Source: Corallococcus carmarthensis
GTDB lineage: Bacteria > Myxococcota > Myxococcia > Myxococcales > Myxococcaceae
Direction of reading: 5' to 3'
DNA: 64,000 nt
NCBI RefSeq assembly: GCF_003611695.1
Contig: NZ_RAWE01000004.1
Location: 1 to 64,000 of the forward strand
A program made the position numbers and the translations under genes. Position 1 is the first letter of the stretch; every line of letters begins with the position of its first letter. Below the pieces are notes generated by a model. It ran no database searches and was not told the origin of the DNA. It worked only from the letters and a program-made list of their open reading frames with translations. Below, piece by piece: positions 9,496-19,075 of the stretch.

Positions 9496-12400
9496 CCGTG
9501 AAAGCGTACACCTCCAGGTCCCGCTTCGACGAAGCCCGGCGATTCTCCGGCGTCTACCAGCAGATGGGGCGCATGAGCCTCGACGCCGACTGGAACGAGG
9601 AGGTGCGGCTGCGCACCGTGGACGCGCGCCGCCGCTCCGCGGATGTCGCCGAGGGCTCGCCCGACGACGGCTTCCGCATCGTCGACACGTACCTCGTGGA
9701 CCCCATCCGCAACGTGCTCGGCTGGACGGGGCAGGGGCTGCCCGCGGGCGACGAGCGCACCATCCCGCGCGAGCTGCGCCTGGACCGCTACGACTCGGAG
9801 ACGCTGCCCTTCGTGGTGCGCAGCCGGGGCCACATCGCGCTGCGCCGTACGCTGCCCGAGCCGTTGGACCTCACGGCCGTGCCGCGCTCGGACGGCACCT
9901 CCTTCACCGCCTCCTCGCTCGTCATCGGCCTGCGCTTCGAACGGCCGCCCACTGACGACGAGATCATCGACCTGCGCGTGGTCGTCGCGGACACGGAAGG
10001 CAACGAGACGATCATCTCCGCCGGCCTGGGCCAGCGTCCCACCGGCTGGAACGACGTGCGCTTCCCTGTCTCCGCGTTCGCGAGCGTGGACCCGGCGAAG
10101 CTGCGGTCCTGGGGCGTGCTGGGCCTGCCGCCCGTGGCCCGCACGTGGGTGACCGCGCTGCGCGTGGAGGACGCGGCGCTGGGGGCCGATGTCATCATCA
10201 GGGGCGGTGACGGGACGCTGCCGGGCGCGGGCCGCATGCTGCTCGACGGCGTGCGCATCTTCCTGGAGCAGGACCTGCGCTACTCCGCGCAGCCGGACCT
10301 GCCGGAGGCGGACCCCCTGGCCGCGCTGCCCACGGACGGCACGCGGCACCACTTCTTCTTCCTCGACTGCTGGGAGCAGACCACCACCCAGCTCGACGAC
10401 GCGTTCCTGGAGGAGCCCGCGCTGGACGGCCAGGACACCACCGTGCGTCTGAGGCTGGTCACCCAGGTGCGAGCGCTCCAGGGGCTGAACGCCACCGACG
10501 CGGAAGTCCTGCCCACGCCCACCAGCGGAGCGCGCCTCACCACCAACATCCCGAAGGGCGCGCTGCCGGACCGCTTCCCGCCGGAGCCGCTGGACCCCTG
10601 CCGCGACCGCTGCCTGGCCACGGAGAACGCCTCCACGGGCGAGGGCTACACGGGCTCCGACAACCTCCACTTCCGCGTGGAGTTCTTCCGGGGCGGCGCG
10701 CAACCCGTGGTGCTGTGGTCGCGCGACAACGGCGCCACGGTGCTGCCGCTCACCGCGCCCGCGGCGGCGGATGCGATGACGCTCCAGGTCTCCCCCGCGA
10801 GCGCCTCGAAGCTGCGCGCGGGCGACCTCGTCGTCATCGAGGACCGCGTGACACGGCTCCAGCCGGAAGGCCCGTCGCTGCCGGTGCTGCGGCGGTTGCG
10901 CGGCGTCCAGGCGGACACGGGCAAGCTGGAGCTGGCGGACGCGAGCGCCATGCTCACCACGGATCCGGTGCCGCTCCCGGTGGGAGGCACGCTGGGCCGG
11001 GCCTTCACTCCCGCGCAGGGGGCGGTGGTGCGCCGGTGGGACAGCGGCGACCTGCTGGTGCCGAACGTGCGCTACCGCTTCGACGACGGCATCACGCTGG
11101 CCTTCGCCAACACGGAAGGGCGCGCGACGGAATACTGGTCCTTCACCGTGCGGGTGCGCGCGGCGGACGGCGCGGCCCGGGGTGAAGTGGAGCAGCTCAC
11201 GGACGCGCCCGTGCACGGGCCGGTGCACCACTGCGTGCCGCTGGCGCGCGTGACGGGCGGCGCGGTGCGCACCTTCCAGGACCTGCGCCCGCGCTACCTG
11301 CCGCTCGCCCAGGTGCGCGACCGGCTGGTGGAGCTCTCCGAGCGCGTCATCGGCCCCGGCGTCTTCACGGTGGTGGTGGGCGACGGCGTGCGCAGCTTCG
11401 GCGACGTGGACCAGGACCTGCTCGAAGGCATCACCGGGGATGAGGCGCTCCAGGCGGCGGTGGACCGGATGGGCGGGCAGGGCGGCTCCATCTTCGTGCG
11501 CTCCGGCCGCTACAAGCTGGAGCACCCGGTGCTGCTGCGCAACCTGTCCTCCGTGCACCTGCTGGGCGACGGCGAGGCCACCGAGCTGCGCACCCAGGGC
11601 TCCGGCGGCGCCTTCTTCATGGACCGCTGCGGCCTGGACGGCGACGTGCGCATCGAGGACTTCAAGCTGGTGGAGGCCCCCTTCGAGGACGTGGTGATTG
11701 GCGGCGGCCTCCAGCCCGTCGTCAAGGCGGTGAAGGCGAGCGTGGCCACGACGGACGGCCGGCGCTTCGTGCCGCTGGTGGAGGTGGACGACGACCGGGT
11801 GCTGGAAGAGGACGACGTGAAGCACCCGTCCGCCGAGGCCGACTTCGTGGACGTGGTCGCGGACCGCATCAAGGCCATCGTCCCCGGCCAGGGCCGCGCG
11901 GCGGGCTCCGTGGTGGCCACGCTGGTGCAGCTGCGCAAGTTGCAACGCCAGCACCCGGGCCAGCCGCTGGAGGACGTCCCGGAGGCGAAGCCGCTGCTCG
12001 ACGCGCTGGCGGCGCTGCCGCACGGCGTGGTGACGCTGGCGGACTCCAGTGGCGTGACGCTGCGCCGCTGCCACATCCAGGCGAACCAGGCCGGTTCGGA
12101 GGCGACGGGCGTGCTGGTGACGGGCACCTGCGCGCGCATCGTCATCGACGAGAACCGCGTGGGCGCGGCGACGGGCATCGCGGTGGCGCCGTATGCCCCA
12201 TACCTCGCGGAGCGCTTCCTCGCGTCCTTCCCGCGCGCGGGCCTCTTCGTCGACGCGCTGACCATCATCAACAACCGGCTCCAGCCCCTGGGAGAGGCGA
12301 CCACGGGCATCCACGTGGCGGATGGGCGCCTGGCCGGAGTGGAGGTGCGCGGCAACCGCATCCAGGGCTTCCACGTGGGCATCCTCGTGCAGGACCTGGC

Positions 12401-15400
12401 GGAAGGGGGCCTCGCGGGGCCGGTGGACCGCGTGGTGGTGGCGGAGAACCAGATCCTCGGATCCGCGGCCGTGGGCATCCAGGTCGCGGGCGACGGCGTG
12501 GACGTCGTGGGCAACGAGATCCGCAACGCCGTGTCGGACGGCCTGTTCCAGGTGGGCATCCAGCTGTGCGGCCGGGCGCTGCGCGTGCGCGAGTCGTGGA
12601 TCTCCCTGCCGGCCGTGCCCGCGGCGTCGGTGCTGGGCGTGGTGGCCGGCATCGTCGTGGGGGACGGCCTGGATGACGGCGCGTCCAACGGCCGCCCCGC
12701 CGCGGACGTGGAGGTGGTGGACAACCGCATCGAAGGCGACGGTGAGGCCACGCCGGGCTTCGGCATCCTGCTGGGCGGTCCGCACCCGGTGTTCGATGTG
12801 CGCATCCGGGGCAACGTGGTGCGCGGGCTGGGCGACGCGGCGGTGCGCACCTGGGGCACGGGCGGCGCGGTGGGACGCCTGCGCGTGGAGGACAACCGCT
12901 TCGAACAGGTGGCGCTCGCGGACGTGCCGTCGCAGGAGGACACCACGCTGGCGCTGTCCCGCCTGGACCCGGGCCTGGAAGGCACGCTGAGCACGGACGC
13001 GCGCTCCCGGCCCCGGCCGCTGGTGGAGGCGCTGCTCTCCAACGCCACGACCCGGGTGCGCGCCCCGCTGGACGCAGCGCTGCGCTGGCTGGAGCGGCTG
13101 ACGCTCCGGGGCGCGGTGGTGCTCGCGGGCGTGGACGAGGCGCAGGTGCGCGGCAACCGGCTGCTCCAGGTGGGCCGGACGCAGGCCTATGGAGCGCCCG
13201 GCCTTCCGGACGCGGAGGTGCGCGCGGCGGGCATCGCGGTGGTGTCCGGCTCCGGCATCACCGTGGAGGGCAACGACGTGGACGGCGTGCATGCGCCGGT
13301 GACGACGACGCAGCCGCCGCCCGTGACGGGGCCGGTGAAGCTGCCGCCCATCACCCAGGTGCTCCAGCAACTCAGTGTCACGAACGCCACCGTCCGCCCG
13401 GAGCGCGCCGACGTGCACGGCGCCGTGGTGGGCATGTATTCCACCGTGTTGCAGTACACGGGCGCCAACGAGGATGGGCGCCAGAAGATTGGCCGGGGGC
13501 TGTACGGGCCCCTGGACACCCTGGCGCTGGAGTTGACGGACCTGGGGAGCACGCCCGCCTCCGTCCTCGACGCGTTGGTGCATGACGTGGCGGAGATGCG
13601 CGCCGCCCAGGGCTTCAACGACCACACCCAGACGTCACACGCGGTGCGTTCGTCGCTGGCGCGGGCCTCCAGCTTCACCGCGCCAGACGACGTGTCCCAG
13701 GAGGCGTGGGACATGGTGGCCCAGTTCGACCTGGCCACCGTGTCCGGCAAGGACGCCGTCGCGAAGACGGCGGACCGCATCAAGGGTGCCCTCGATTCGC
13801 TGGTGCAGGGCCTGCCCACCAACGTGAAGGAGGTCCTGATCAAGGCCCTGGGCCGGGTGCAGGGTGCGCCGGACAATCTGCCCGCCCTGGTCACGCTGGC
13901 TGGGGCGCTGAGCCAGGTGGCGCAGCTGCGCGAGGCGCAGGTGCAGCGCGCGCGGCAGCCCGTCATCGGCCAGGCGGTGGGTCCCAAGAAGACCATCATC
14001 GGCACCTTCGCCAACGCCGCGCTGCAACAGCTTCCGCTCCAGCCCGGCACCAGAGGCGCGAAGGACAACACGGACGTGCTCGTGCAGCTGCGCCTGTCCA
14101 AGGAGGCCCTGTCGGATCAGCTCCAGGAAGTCCACCCCGCGCTCGCCTCACAGGTGGAGGCGGACTACCGCGACGTGGAGCGCACCGGCGGCCAGGTGCA
14201 GCCGGTGGTGGATCGCATGCGCGCCACGCTCAAGCAGGTGCTGGACTTCACCACCGGCCAGCTGCCCTCGGTGGAGGTCACGCCGGAGGACGCGGCGCGC
14301 GTCGCGGCGCAGGGGCGCACCGCCACCATCGGCCTGTACGCCACGAACCTGGACCGGCAGGCGGCGGGGCTCGTCACCGAATCCGAGGACACGGTGGAGA
14401 AACAGCTGCGCGCCTTCGGCACCGCGGTGGGCCAGCTGGGTGAGCTGGTGAGCGGCGACGCGGAGATGTCCACGTTGTCGCTCCAGGCGCATCAGGCGGT
14501 GCTCGCCGCCATCGCCCAGCCGCAGCAGCGCATGGAGCAGATTGCCATCGCCCGGGGGCTCCTGGACCGCATCCGCGTGCAGACGCTGGACGTGCTCCCG
14601 GTGCTGCCCATGCCTCCTTCTCCCGCACCGGTGAAGGCGGAGCCGTTGGAGCGCTGGGTCTCCGGCCTGGGCGCGCTGGTGCTGGCGGTGCGCGGGCTCG
14701 CGCCGGGGCCGGTGCTCACCGGGTCGCTGCAGCTCTACATCTCCCACTACGAGCGCGTGCTGGACATCGCGGGCGTGCAGGGGAAGTTCCGCACGCTGGC
14801 GCTCCAGCGCGTGACCTCAGCCATCACGGACCTCAACGGCGGCGACGGCGGAACGCCCGCGCGCCAGGCCCTGCACCTGCTGGTGGATGAGCCCGCCACC
14901 ACCGCCGCGGAGGCCATCGCGAAGTCCAGCGCGGTGACGGCCGAACTGGACGCCGCCGCGGTGCTGCTGCGCGCAGTGGAGCAAGCCCTGGACCCCGCCG
15001 AGGACGATGCGTCGCGCGTCGCGCGCCTCCAGGAGTACCTGCGCCAGCGCGCCGACAAGGTCTCCGCGTCGCTCGTCGCCGTCGTCACCGGAATGCAGGA
15101 GCTGGACGGCATCCTGAACGTGCTGCGCAAATCGCTGGAGCAGCTGGCGCGCGGCGAGGCCCCGGACCCCGGCGACCTGGTGGACCCCGTCTTCGACACC
15201 TTCCCGTTGCCCGCGGACGGCCTCTTCGTGTCGGGTGTGCAGGGCCGCGTGCGCCTGGCGAACAACACCGTGCGCGACACCGTCACCGGCATCACCGCGC
15301 TGGGGGCCGCTGGGCACCTGCTGACGGAGGCGCCCACCGATCCGGGCTCGCTGCTGGACATAGAGGGCAACCGGCTGGAGGGCTGCGCGGTGGCGGGCCT

Positions 15401-17111
15401 GCGGATGCTGCCGGACCTGTCCGTGACCGTGGTCTCCGGCAACCACCTCTTCGCGTGCGCGGGGCTGCCCACCGCGGGCGAGCCCGGCCTGGGGCAGGCG
15501 GTGGCCACCTTCGTGGGCTCCGGCGAGCTGGTGGTGAAGGGCAACGTCTTCCTGGAGAGCGGCAACTCACTGCCGCAGGCGGTGCTCCACGAGGTGGCCA
15601 TCGACTGGCGGGGGGAGACGGTGGTGCGCGGCAACACCGTGCGCCACGAGGGCGGCGGGGGAGGTGGTGCGGGCGTCCTCGTCGTCACCGACACGCTGCC
15701 GCCGGACCTGGTGGCGAAGCTGTCGCGCGTGCCCTTCCTCGCCACGGATCCGGTGCCCAAGCCGGGCTCGGACGGCCGCACCGTCCCCGGTAAGCCCGCG
15801 CCGTCCGCCGTGGCCACGCTCGCTTCGGTGCCGCGCGTGGAGGACCTGGTGCAGATCGGCTCGCTGAAGCAGCGTTTCGCTTCGGGGCCGGTGCTCAACC
15901 GCGCGCTCGCGGTGACGGCCGCGGACTTCGCGCCCGCCCTGAGCGCCAGCGCGGCGGCCTCGCGCTATCTCACGGCGTCGGCGGCGCTGGTGCGGCCCGC
16001 GCTGGTGGACTTCCTCGTCAAGCCCATCCCCATCCTCCCGCGCCCGCTGGTGAAGGCGAAGCGGGGCGTGCAGGTGGAGGGCAATGACATCACCGCTCGA
16101 GGGCCCGCCCTGCTGCTGTTGGGGAACGGCGGGGCGGTCATCTCCGCCGCCGTGTCCGGCAACGAGCTGCGCAGCGAGGGGGGCGTGGGCGCGGTGTACC
16201 TGCGCCGCGCGGACTCCACCGTCTTCAGCGGCAACCGGTGCCAGTGCCTGGACGCGGTGAACGTCGTCGTCCTGCGCGTGGAGAAGGCGCCGGTGACGTT
16301 CACCGGCAACGTGGTGCTGGGCGCGGAGACGGTGACGCCGCCCCGGCCGGTGGTGCGCCCCCAGTGGACGATGCCCGCCGACAAGCTGACGCTCCAGATT
16401 CCAGTGGGCGGCGGCTCCACCCTGGGCGTGCCCCTGGACCAGGAGCTGCTCCTGGGCGGCCTCCAGCGCCGCCGCGACGTGGCGAGCGACGCCTTCTCCA
16501 CGCTGCTCGCGGAGCTCGTCACCACGCCCGCGCCCACGCCCCAGCCGCAGGCCCGCGCGGAGATCCCCACCAAGGCCGTGCTGAACCCGCCCACCGTGGA
16601 GGACATCCGCTCGAAGCTGCCCGCGACCATGGACGTGCGCCTGGGCGCCCGGACGCTCTACGGCATCGCGGTGCCAACGGACGACTCGCCCACGAGCGCG
16701 CTGCGCGACCTGGTGGACCGCGTCGCGATGCACGCGGAGAAGCCCGAGGACGTGCAGGGCCAGGTGCGCTCCGTGCTGGCCGCGTCGGAGGGCGACCCGA
16801 AGAAGGCCCTCCAATTGGTGGACAAGAGCGTGCTCGGCATCGACTCGGCGGCGTCCACCGTGAAGGAGAGCATCCTCAACGTGTCCGTGCTGCACGAGGT
16901 GCTGGCGGACTCGTTCTACTCGGGCGGCGTGAAGGGCCCCAAGCCCGTGCAGGACGCGGGCGTGCAGCCCCTGCCACTGGAGCCACCGCCGGATCCGTAT
17001 GCCCACTCCGTCGTCATCCTGGGCGGCTCGCGCGTGGCGGCCGTCGGCAACGCGACCACCTCCGGCGTGCACGTCCAGGAAGCCGACGCGGTGGTGGAGC
17101 TCAACCCGTAG
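9492..17111 (+). CDS. giant DUF6519-like / parallel beta-helix particle protein
   Basis: A 2539-aa protein. The N-terminus carries the phrase RRFSGVYQQMGRMSLDADWNE, typical of DUF6519-type proteins in CIS and tail-like loci. Residues about 850-1270 contain many short repeats ending in N-x-(I/V/F) (VRGNRIQG, VVDNRIEG, RIRGNVVRG, VEGNDVDG), the mark of a right-handed parallel beta-helix. A helical middle (about 1300-1880) follows, then a second beta-helix block (about 1920-2290) and an Ala/Pro-rich end. Probably a fibre or spike-associated structural protein. The gene starts with ATGA coupling and ends 30 nt before the next gene. The two-helix layout separated by about 600 helical residues is unusual. 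Confidence 0.68.
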   Translation: MTVKAYTSRSRFDEARRFSGVYQQMGRMSLDADWNEEVRLRTVDARRRSADVAEGSPDDGFRIVDTYLVDPIRNVLGWTGQGLPAGDERTIPRELRLDRYDSETLPFVVRSRGHIALRRTLPEPLDLTAVPRSDGTSFTASSLVIGLRFERPPTDDEIIDLRVVVADTEGNETIISAGLGQRPTGWNDVRFPVSAFASVDPAKLRSWGVLGLPPVARTWVTALRVEDAALGADVIIRGGDGTLPGAGRMLLDGVRIFLEQDLRYSAQPDLPEADPLAALPTDGTRHHFFFLDCWEQTTTQLDDAFLEEPALDGQDTTVRLRLVTQVRALQGLNATDAEVLPTPTSGARLTTNIPKGALPDRFPPEPLDPCRDRCLATENASTGEGYTGSDNLHFRVEFFRGGAQPVVLWSRDNGATVLPLTAPAAADAMTLQVSPASASKLRAGDLVVIEDRVTRLQPEGPSLPVLRRLRGVQADTGKLELADASAMLTTDPVPLPVGGTLGRAFTPAQGAVVRRWDSGDLLVPNVRYRFDDGITLAFANTEGRATEYWSFTVRVRAADGAARGEVEQLTDAPVHGPVHHCVPLARVTGGAVRTFQDLRPRYLPLAQVRDRLVELSERVIGPGVFTVVVGDGVRSFGDVDQDLLEGITGDEALQAAVDRMGGQGGSIFVRSGRYKLEHPVLLRNLSSVHLLGDGEATELRTQGSGGAFFMDRCGLDGDVRIEDFKLVEAPFEDVVIGGGLQPVVKAVKASVATTDGRRFVPLVEVDDDRVLEEDDVKHPSAEADFVDVVADRIKAIVPGQGRAAGSVVATLVQLRKLQRQHPGQPLEDVPEAKPLLDALAALPHGVVTLADSSGVTLRRCHIQANQAGSEATGVLVTGTCARIVIDENRVGAATGIAVAPYAPYLAERFLASFPRAGLFVDALTIINNRLQPLGEATTGIHVADGRLAGVEVRGNRIQGFHVGILVQDLAEGGLAGPVDRVVVAENQILGSAAVGIQVAGDGVDVVGNEIRNAVSDGLFQVGIQLCGRALRVRESWISLPAVPAASVLGVVAGIVVGDGLDDGASNGRPAADVEVVDNRIEGDGEATPGFGILLGGPHPVFDVRIRGNVVRGLGDAAVRTWGTGGAVGRLRVEDNRFEQVALADVPSQEDTTLALSRLDPGLEGTLSTDARSRPRPLVEALLSNATTRVRAPLDAALRWLERLTLRGAVVLAGVDEAQVRGNRLLQVGRTQAYGAPGLPDAEVRAAGIAVVSGSGITVEGNDVDGVHAPVTTTQPPPVTGPVKLPPITQVLQQLSVTNATVRPERADVHGAVVGMYSTVLQYTGANEDGRQKIGRGLYGPLDTLALELTDLGSTPASVLDALVHDVAEMRAAQGFNDHTQTSHAVRSSLARASSFTAPDDVSQEAWDMVAQFDLATVSGKDAVAKTADRIKGALDSLVQGLPTNVKEVLIKALGRVQGAPDNLPALVTLAGALSQVAQLREAQVQRARQPVIGQAVGPKKTIIGTFANAALQQLPLQPGTRGAKDNTDVLVQLRLSKEALSDQLQEVHPALASQVEADYRDVERTGGQVQPVVDRMRATLKQVLDFTTGQLPSVEVTPEDAARVAAQGRTATIGLYATNLDRQAAGLVTESEDTVEKQLRAFGTAVGQLGELVSGDAEMSTLSLQAHQAVLAAIAQPQQRMEQIAIARGLLDRIRVQTLDVLPVLPMPPSPAPVKAEPLERWVSGLGALVLAVRGLAPGPVLTGSLQLYISHYERVLDIAGVQGKFRTLALQRVTSAITDLNGGDGGTPARQALHLLVDEPATTAAEAIAKSSAVTAELDAAAVLLRAVEQALDPAEDDASRVARLQEYLRQRADKVSASLVAVVTGMQELDGILNVLRKSLEQLARGEAPDPGDLVDPVFDTFPLPADGLFVSGVQGRVRLANNTVRDTVTGITALGAAGHLLTEAPTDPGSLLDIEGNRLEGCAVAGLRMLPDLSVTVVSGNHLFACAGLPTAGEPGLGQAVATFVGSGELVVKGNVFLESGNSLPQAVLHEVAIDWRGETVVRGNTVRHEGGGGGGAGVLVVTDTLPPDLVAKLSRVPFLATDPVPKPGSDGRTVPGKPAPSAVATLASVPRVEDLVQIGSLKQRFASGPVLNRALAVTAADFAPALSASAAASRYLTASAALVRPALVDFLVKPIPILPRPLVKAKRGVQVEGNDITARGPALLLLGNGGAVISAAVSGNELRSEGGVGAVYLRRADSTVFSGNRCQCLDAVNVVVLRVEKAPVTFTGNVVLGAETVTPPRPVVRPQWTMPADKLTLQIPVGGGSTLGVPLDQELLLGGLQRRRDVASDAFSTLLAELVTTPAPTPQPQARAEIPTKAVLNPPTVEDIRSKLPATMDVRLGARTLYGIAVPTDDSPTSALRDLVDRVAMHAEKPEDVQGQVRSVLAASEGDPKKALQLVDKSVLGIDSAASTVKESILNVSVLHEVLADSFYSGGVKGPKPVQDAGVQPLPLEPPPDPYAHSVVILGGSRVAAVGNATTSGVHVQEADAVVELNP

Positions 17112-17141
17112 CGCTGGAAGCCCTTTCACGAGGACACCCCC

Positions 17142-17483
17142 ATGCCCGACCCCTTCGCTCTCAGTGGCCGTGTCGCCCTCCAGCGCACCGCGCTGCCCGA
17201 AGTCACCCTCTCCGCCACGCCGGACGCGCCCGACGCGAAGGCCGCGACGCTCGCGAACCTGGACGGCATGCGCGCGAAGCTGGACCTGGACGCCGCCGTG
17301 CTCAAGGCCCTGGACGTGCGCATCTCCCGCCTGCCGCCGGTGCCCACGGTGCCCGCGACGCTCCAGGACCTGGTGCGCGCCGCGCGCCGCAAGCTCGCCT
17401 CCGAGCGCCAACGCGACGTGGGCATCTGGGTGGACACGCGCGTGAAGCTGGCCACGCGGCTGGTGCAGAAGTTGGAGGAGTGA
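17142..17483 (+). CDS. 113-aa hypothetical CIS-operon protein
   Basis: Not recognised. A small, mostly helical, charged protein rich in Ala, Leu and Arg, with no cysteine, signal peptide or membrane segment. The ATG follows a GAGGAC stretch that can serve as ribosome-binding site. Its stop codon TGA shares one base with the ATG of the next gene. Given the position between the beta-helix protein and the spike gene, a chaperone or small baseplate adaptor is possible, but nothing in the sequence proves it. Confidence 0.6.
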   Translation: MPDPFALSGRVALQRTALPEVTLSATPDAPDAKAATLANLDGMRAKLDLDAAVLKALDVRISRLPPVPTVPATLQDLVRAARRKLASERQRDVGIWVDTRVKLATRLVQKLEE

Positions 17484-17692
17484 TGCGCAAGCTGCTCGAA
17501 GCCAGCATGGGGCAGCGCTGCTACCTCTTCACCACGCTGGGCCAGGTGTACGTAGGCCTGGTGGTGGAGCTCATCGACGACGTCGTCCACCTCACAGGGC
17601 CGGACGGCATCACACCCGTCTACATCAACCTGTCCGACGTCTCCGGCGTGCGCCAGTACGACGAGGACAACGACCTGGGGAGCGCGCGATGA
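17483..17692 (+). CDS. 69-aa Sm-like small beta protein
   Basis: A 69-residue protein starting MRKLLEASMGQRCYLFTT, easily missed because it lies within a longer shadow frame. Alternating hydrophobic strands (CYLFTTLGQVYVGLVVELIDDVVHL) resemble the strand-turn-strand pattern of LSm/SH3-like barrels, with a closing YINLSDVSGV segment. It starts at TGATG and ends in ATGA with the spike gene, so three genes are fused into one translational chain. The fold is inferred from pattern only. The close coupling suggests it contacts the spike or its loader. Confidence 0.6.
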   Translation: MRKLLEASMGQRCYLFTTLGQVYVGLVVELIDDVVHLTGPDGITPVYINLSDVSGVRQYDEDNDLGSAR

Positions 17693-18876
17693 TCGAACAA
17701 CTGCTGCAGCAGCTCATCGAACGCACGGAGAGCCGCTACTTCGGCAAGTACCGAGGCTACGTGACGAACGTCTCGGATCCCCTCAACCTGGGGCGCATCC
17801 AGTGCGTGGTGCCGCGCTTGATGGGGGACGTGGCCACGGGCTGGGCCATGCCGTGCACGCCCTACGCGGGCCCTGACCAGGGCCTCTTCGTGGTGCCGGA
17901 CGTGGGCGCGGGCGTCTGGGTGGAGTTCGAGGGCGGTGACCTGTCCCAACCCATCTGGAGCGGCATGTGGTGGGGACAGCCGGCGCTCGCGGACCTGGGC
18001 CAGCCGGACTCCACCGCGCGAGTGGCTCCGGACGTCAGCGAGGTCCCGAAGCACGACTATCCGCCCCAGTCCGCGGTGCCGGGTGTGCGGATGCTCAAGT
18101 CCGCCACGGGCCACTACATCGTCCTGGACGACCGGCCGGAGTCCGCGCGCGTGGAGATCCACGACCGGCAGGGCAACCGCGTCATCCTGTCCGCGGAAGG
18201 CCTGGACCGGCTCATCAGCAACGAGCGCACGGTGAACGAAGGCAACCGCTCCGCGGAGGTGGACGGCGACGACCGGTTGGAAGTGGGCGGCGCGCAGGAC
18301 GAGACGGTGGACGGCAGCCACACCCGCGCCGTGGGCGGGGACGTGTCGCTGCACGTGACGGGATCGCTGACGGAGAAGGTGGATGTGGCGGGCTACTCGC
18401 GCACGGTGGGCGGCAGCGGCCTGAAGGAGATCGTGGGCGGCCCGCGCGAGGACCGTATCCAGGGCGGCCACACGCGCATCGTGTCCGGCGCGTCGCAGGA
18501 GACGGCGGTGGGCGGCTTCGGCGTCACGTCCGGCGGCAACGTGAGCATCGCCGCGGGCAAGGCGGTGAAGGTGGCCGCGGCGATGCCGGACATGCCGGGC
18601 CCGTCGGTCAACGCCGTCTCCATCGACGCGCTGATGGGCAACGTGTCCATCAACACGATGCTGGGCGTGTGCCAGGTGGGCGGCATCACCGCCATCTCGC
18701 CGATGGTGCTGGGGGACGGGCTGGCCATCCACTTCACGATGCTGGCGCAGATCCTCAAGGCGGTGAACCCGATGACGGTGGCCGCGTACGGGCCGCTCCT
18801 GGACGTCTGGGCCGCGATGACGCCGATGCTGGACTGGTCCTACTTCGGCTTCGTCAAGCGCATGCCGGTGGGGTGA
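17689..18876 (+). CDS. gpV/gp5-VgrG-like spike protein (OB fold)
   Basis: A 395-aa central spike protein. Residues about 18-110 match the gp5/gpV OB-fold start (YRGYVTNVSDPLNLGRIQCVVP, VWVEFEGGDLSQPIWSGMWW), as in Afp8/VgrG spikes. Residues about 125-280 are short repeats rich in G, V and T (ETVDGSHTRAVGGDVSLHVTG) that fit the trimeric triple-stranded beta-helix needle. The C-terminus has an Ala/Met-rich hydrophobic stretch (IAAGKAVKVAAAMPDMPG). It lacks the gp27-like half of full VgrG. This is the best-supported particle gene in the window and anchors the CIS interpretation. Confidence 0.85.
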   Translation: MIEQLLQQLIERTESRYFGKYRGYVTNVSDPLNLGRIQCVVPRLMGDVATGWAMPCTPYAGPDQGLFVVPDVGAGVWVEFEGGDLSQPIWSGMWWGQPALADLGQPDSTARVAPDVSEVPKHDYPPQSAVPGVRMLKSATGHYIVLDDRPESARVEIHDRQGNRVILSAEGLDRLISNERTVNEGNRSAEVDGDDRLEVGGAQDETVDGSHTRAVGGDVSLHVTGSLTEKVDVAGYSRTVGGSGLKEIVGGPREDRIQGGHTRIVSGASQETAVGGFGVTSGGNVSIAAGKAVKVAAAMPDMPGPSVNAVSIDALMGNVSINTMLGVCQVGGITAISPMVLGDGLAIHFTMLAQILKAVNPMTVAAYGPLLDVWAAMTPMLDWSYFGFVKRMPVG

Positions 18877-18880
18877 CGCG

Positions 18881-19075
18881 ATGAAGGAGCCCGGCTGGAG
18901 TCCGCTGGAGGCGTCGGTGCTGCGCGAGCGGCTGGAAGAGGTGAAGGCCCTGCTGCTCCAGGCGGCGGCGGTGGGCGTGGCCCAGGACGCCGAGCGGCTG
19001 GAGAAGCTGATGGAGCTGGAACAACGCACCCGGGAGGACGCGCGTGGCCGAGTTCAACGACGCCGCTATCGCTGA
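18881..19075 (+). CDS. 64-aa helical hypothetical protein
   Basis: A short, strongly amphipathic helical protein, rich in Leu, Glu and Arg, with a coiled-coil look (LEASVLRERLEEVKALLLQA). It begins 4 nt after the spike stop. Its last 32 nt overlap the next gene in another frame. No family recognised. The heptad-like Leu spacing suggests a small docking or chaperone peptide. Confidence 0.5.
   Translation: MKEPGWSPLEASVLRERLEEVKALLLQAAAVGVAQDAERLEKLMELEQRTREDARGRVQRRRYR

Noticed and set aside
9297-13625. A 1442-codon antisense ORF
   Set aside because: It is His/Arg-rich shadow sequence opposite the beta-helix gene, typical of very high GC DNA.
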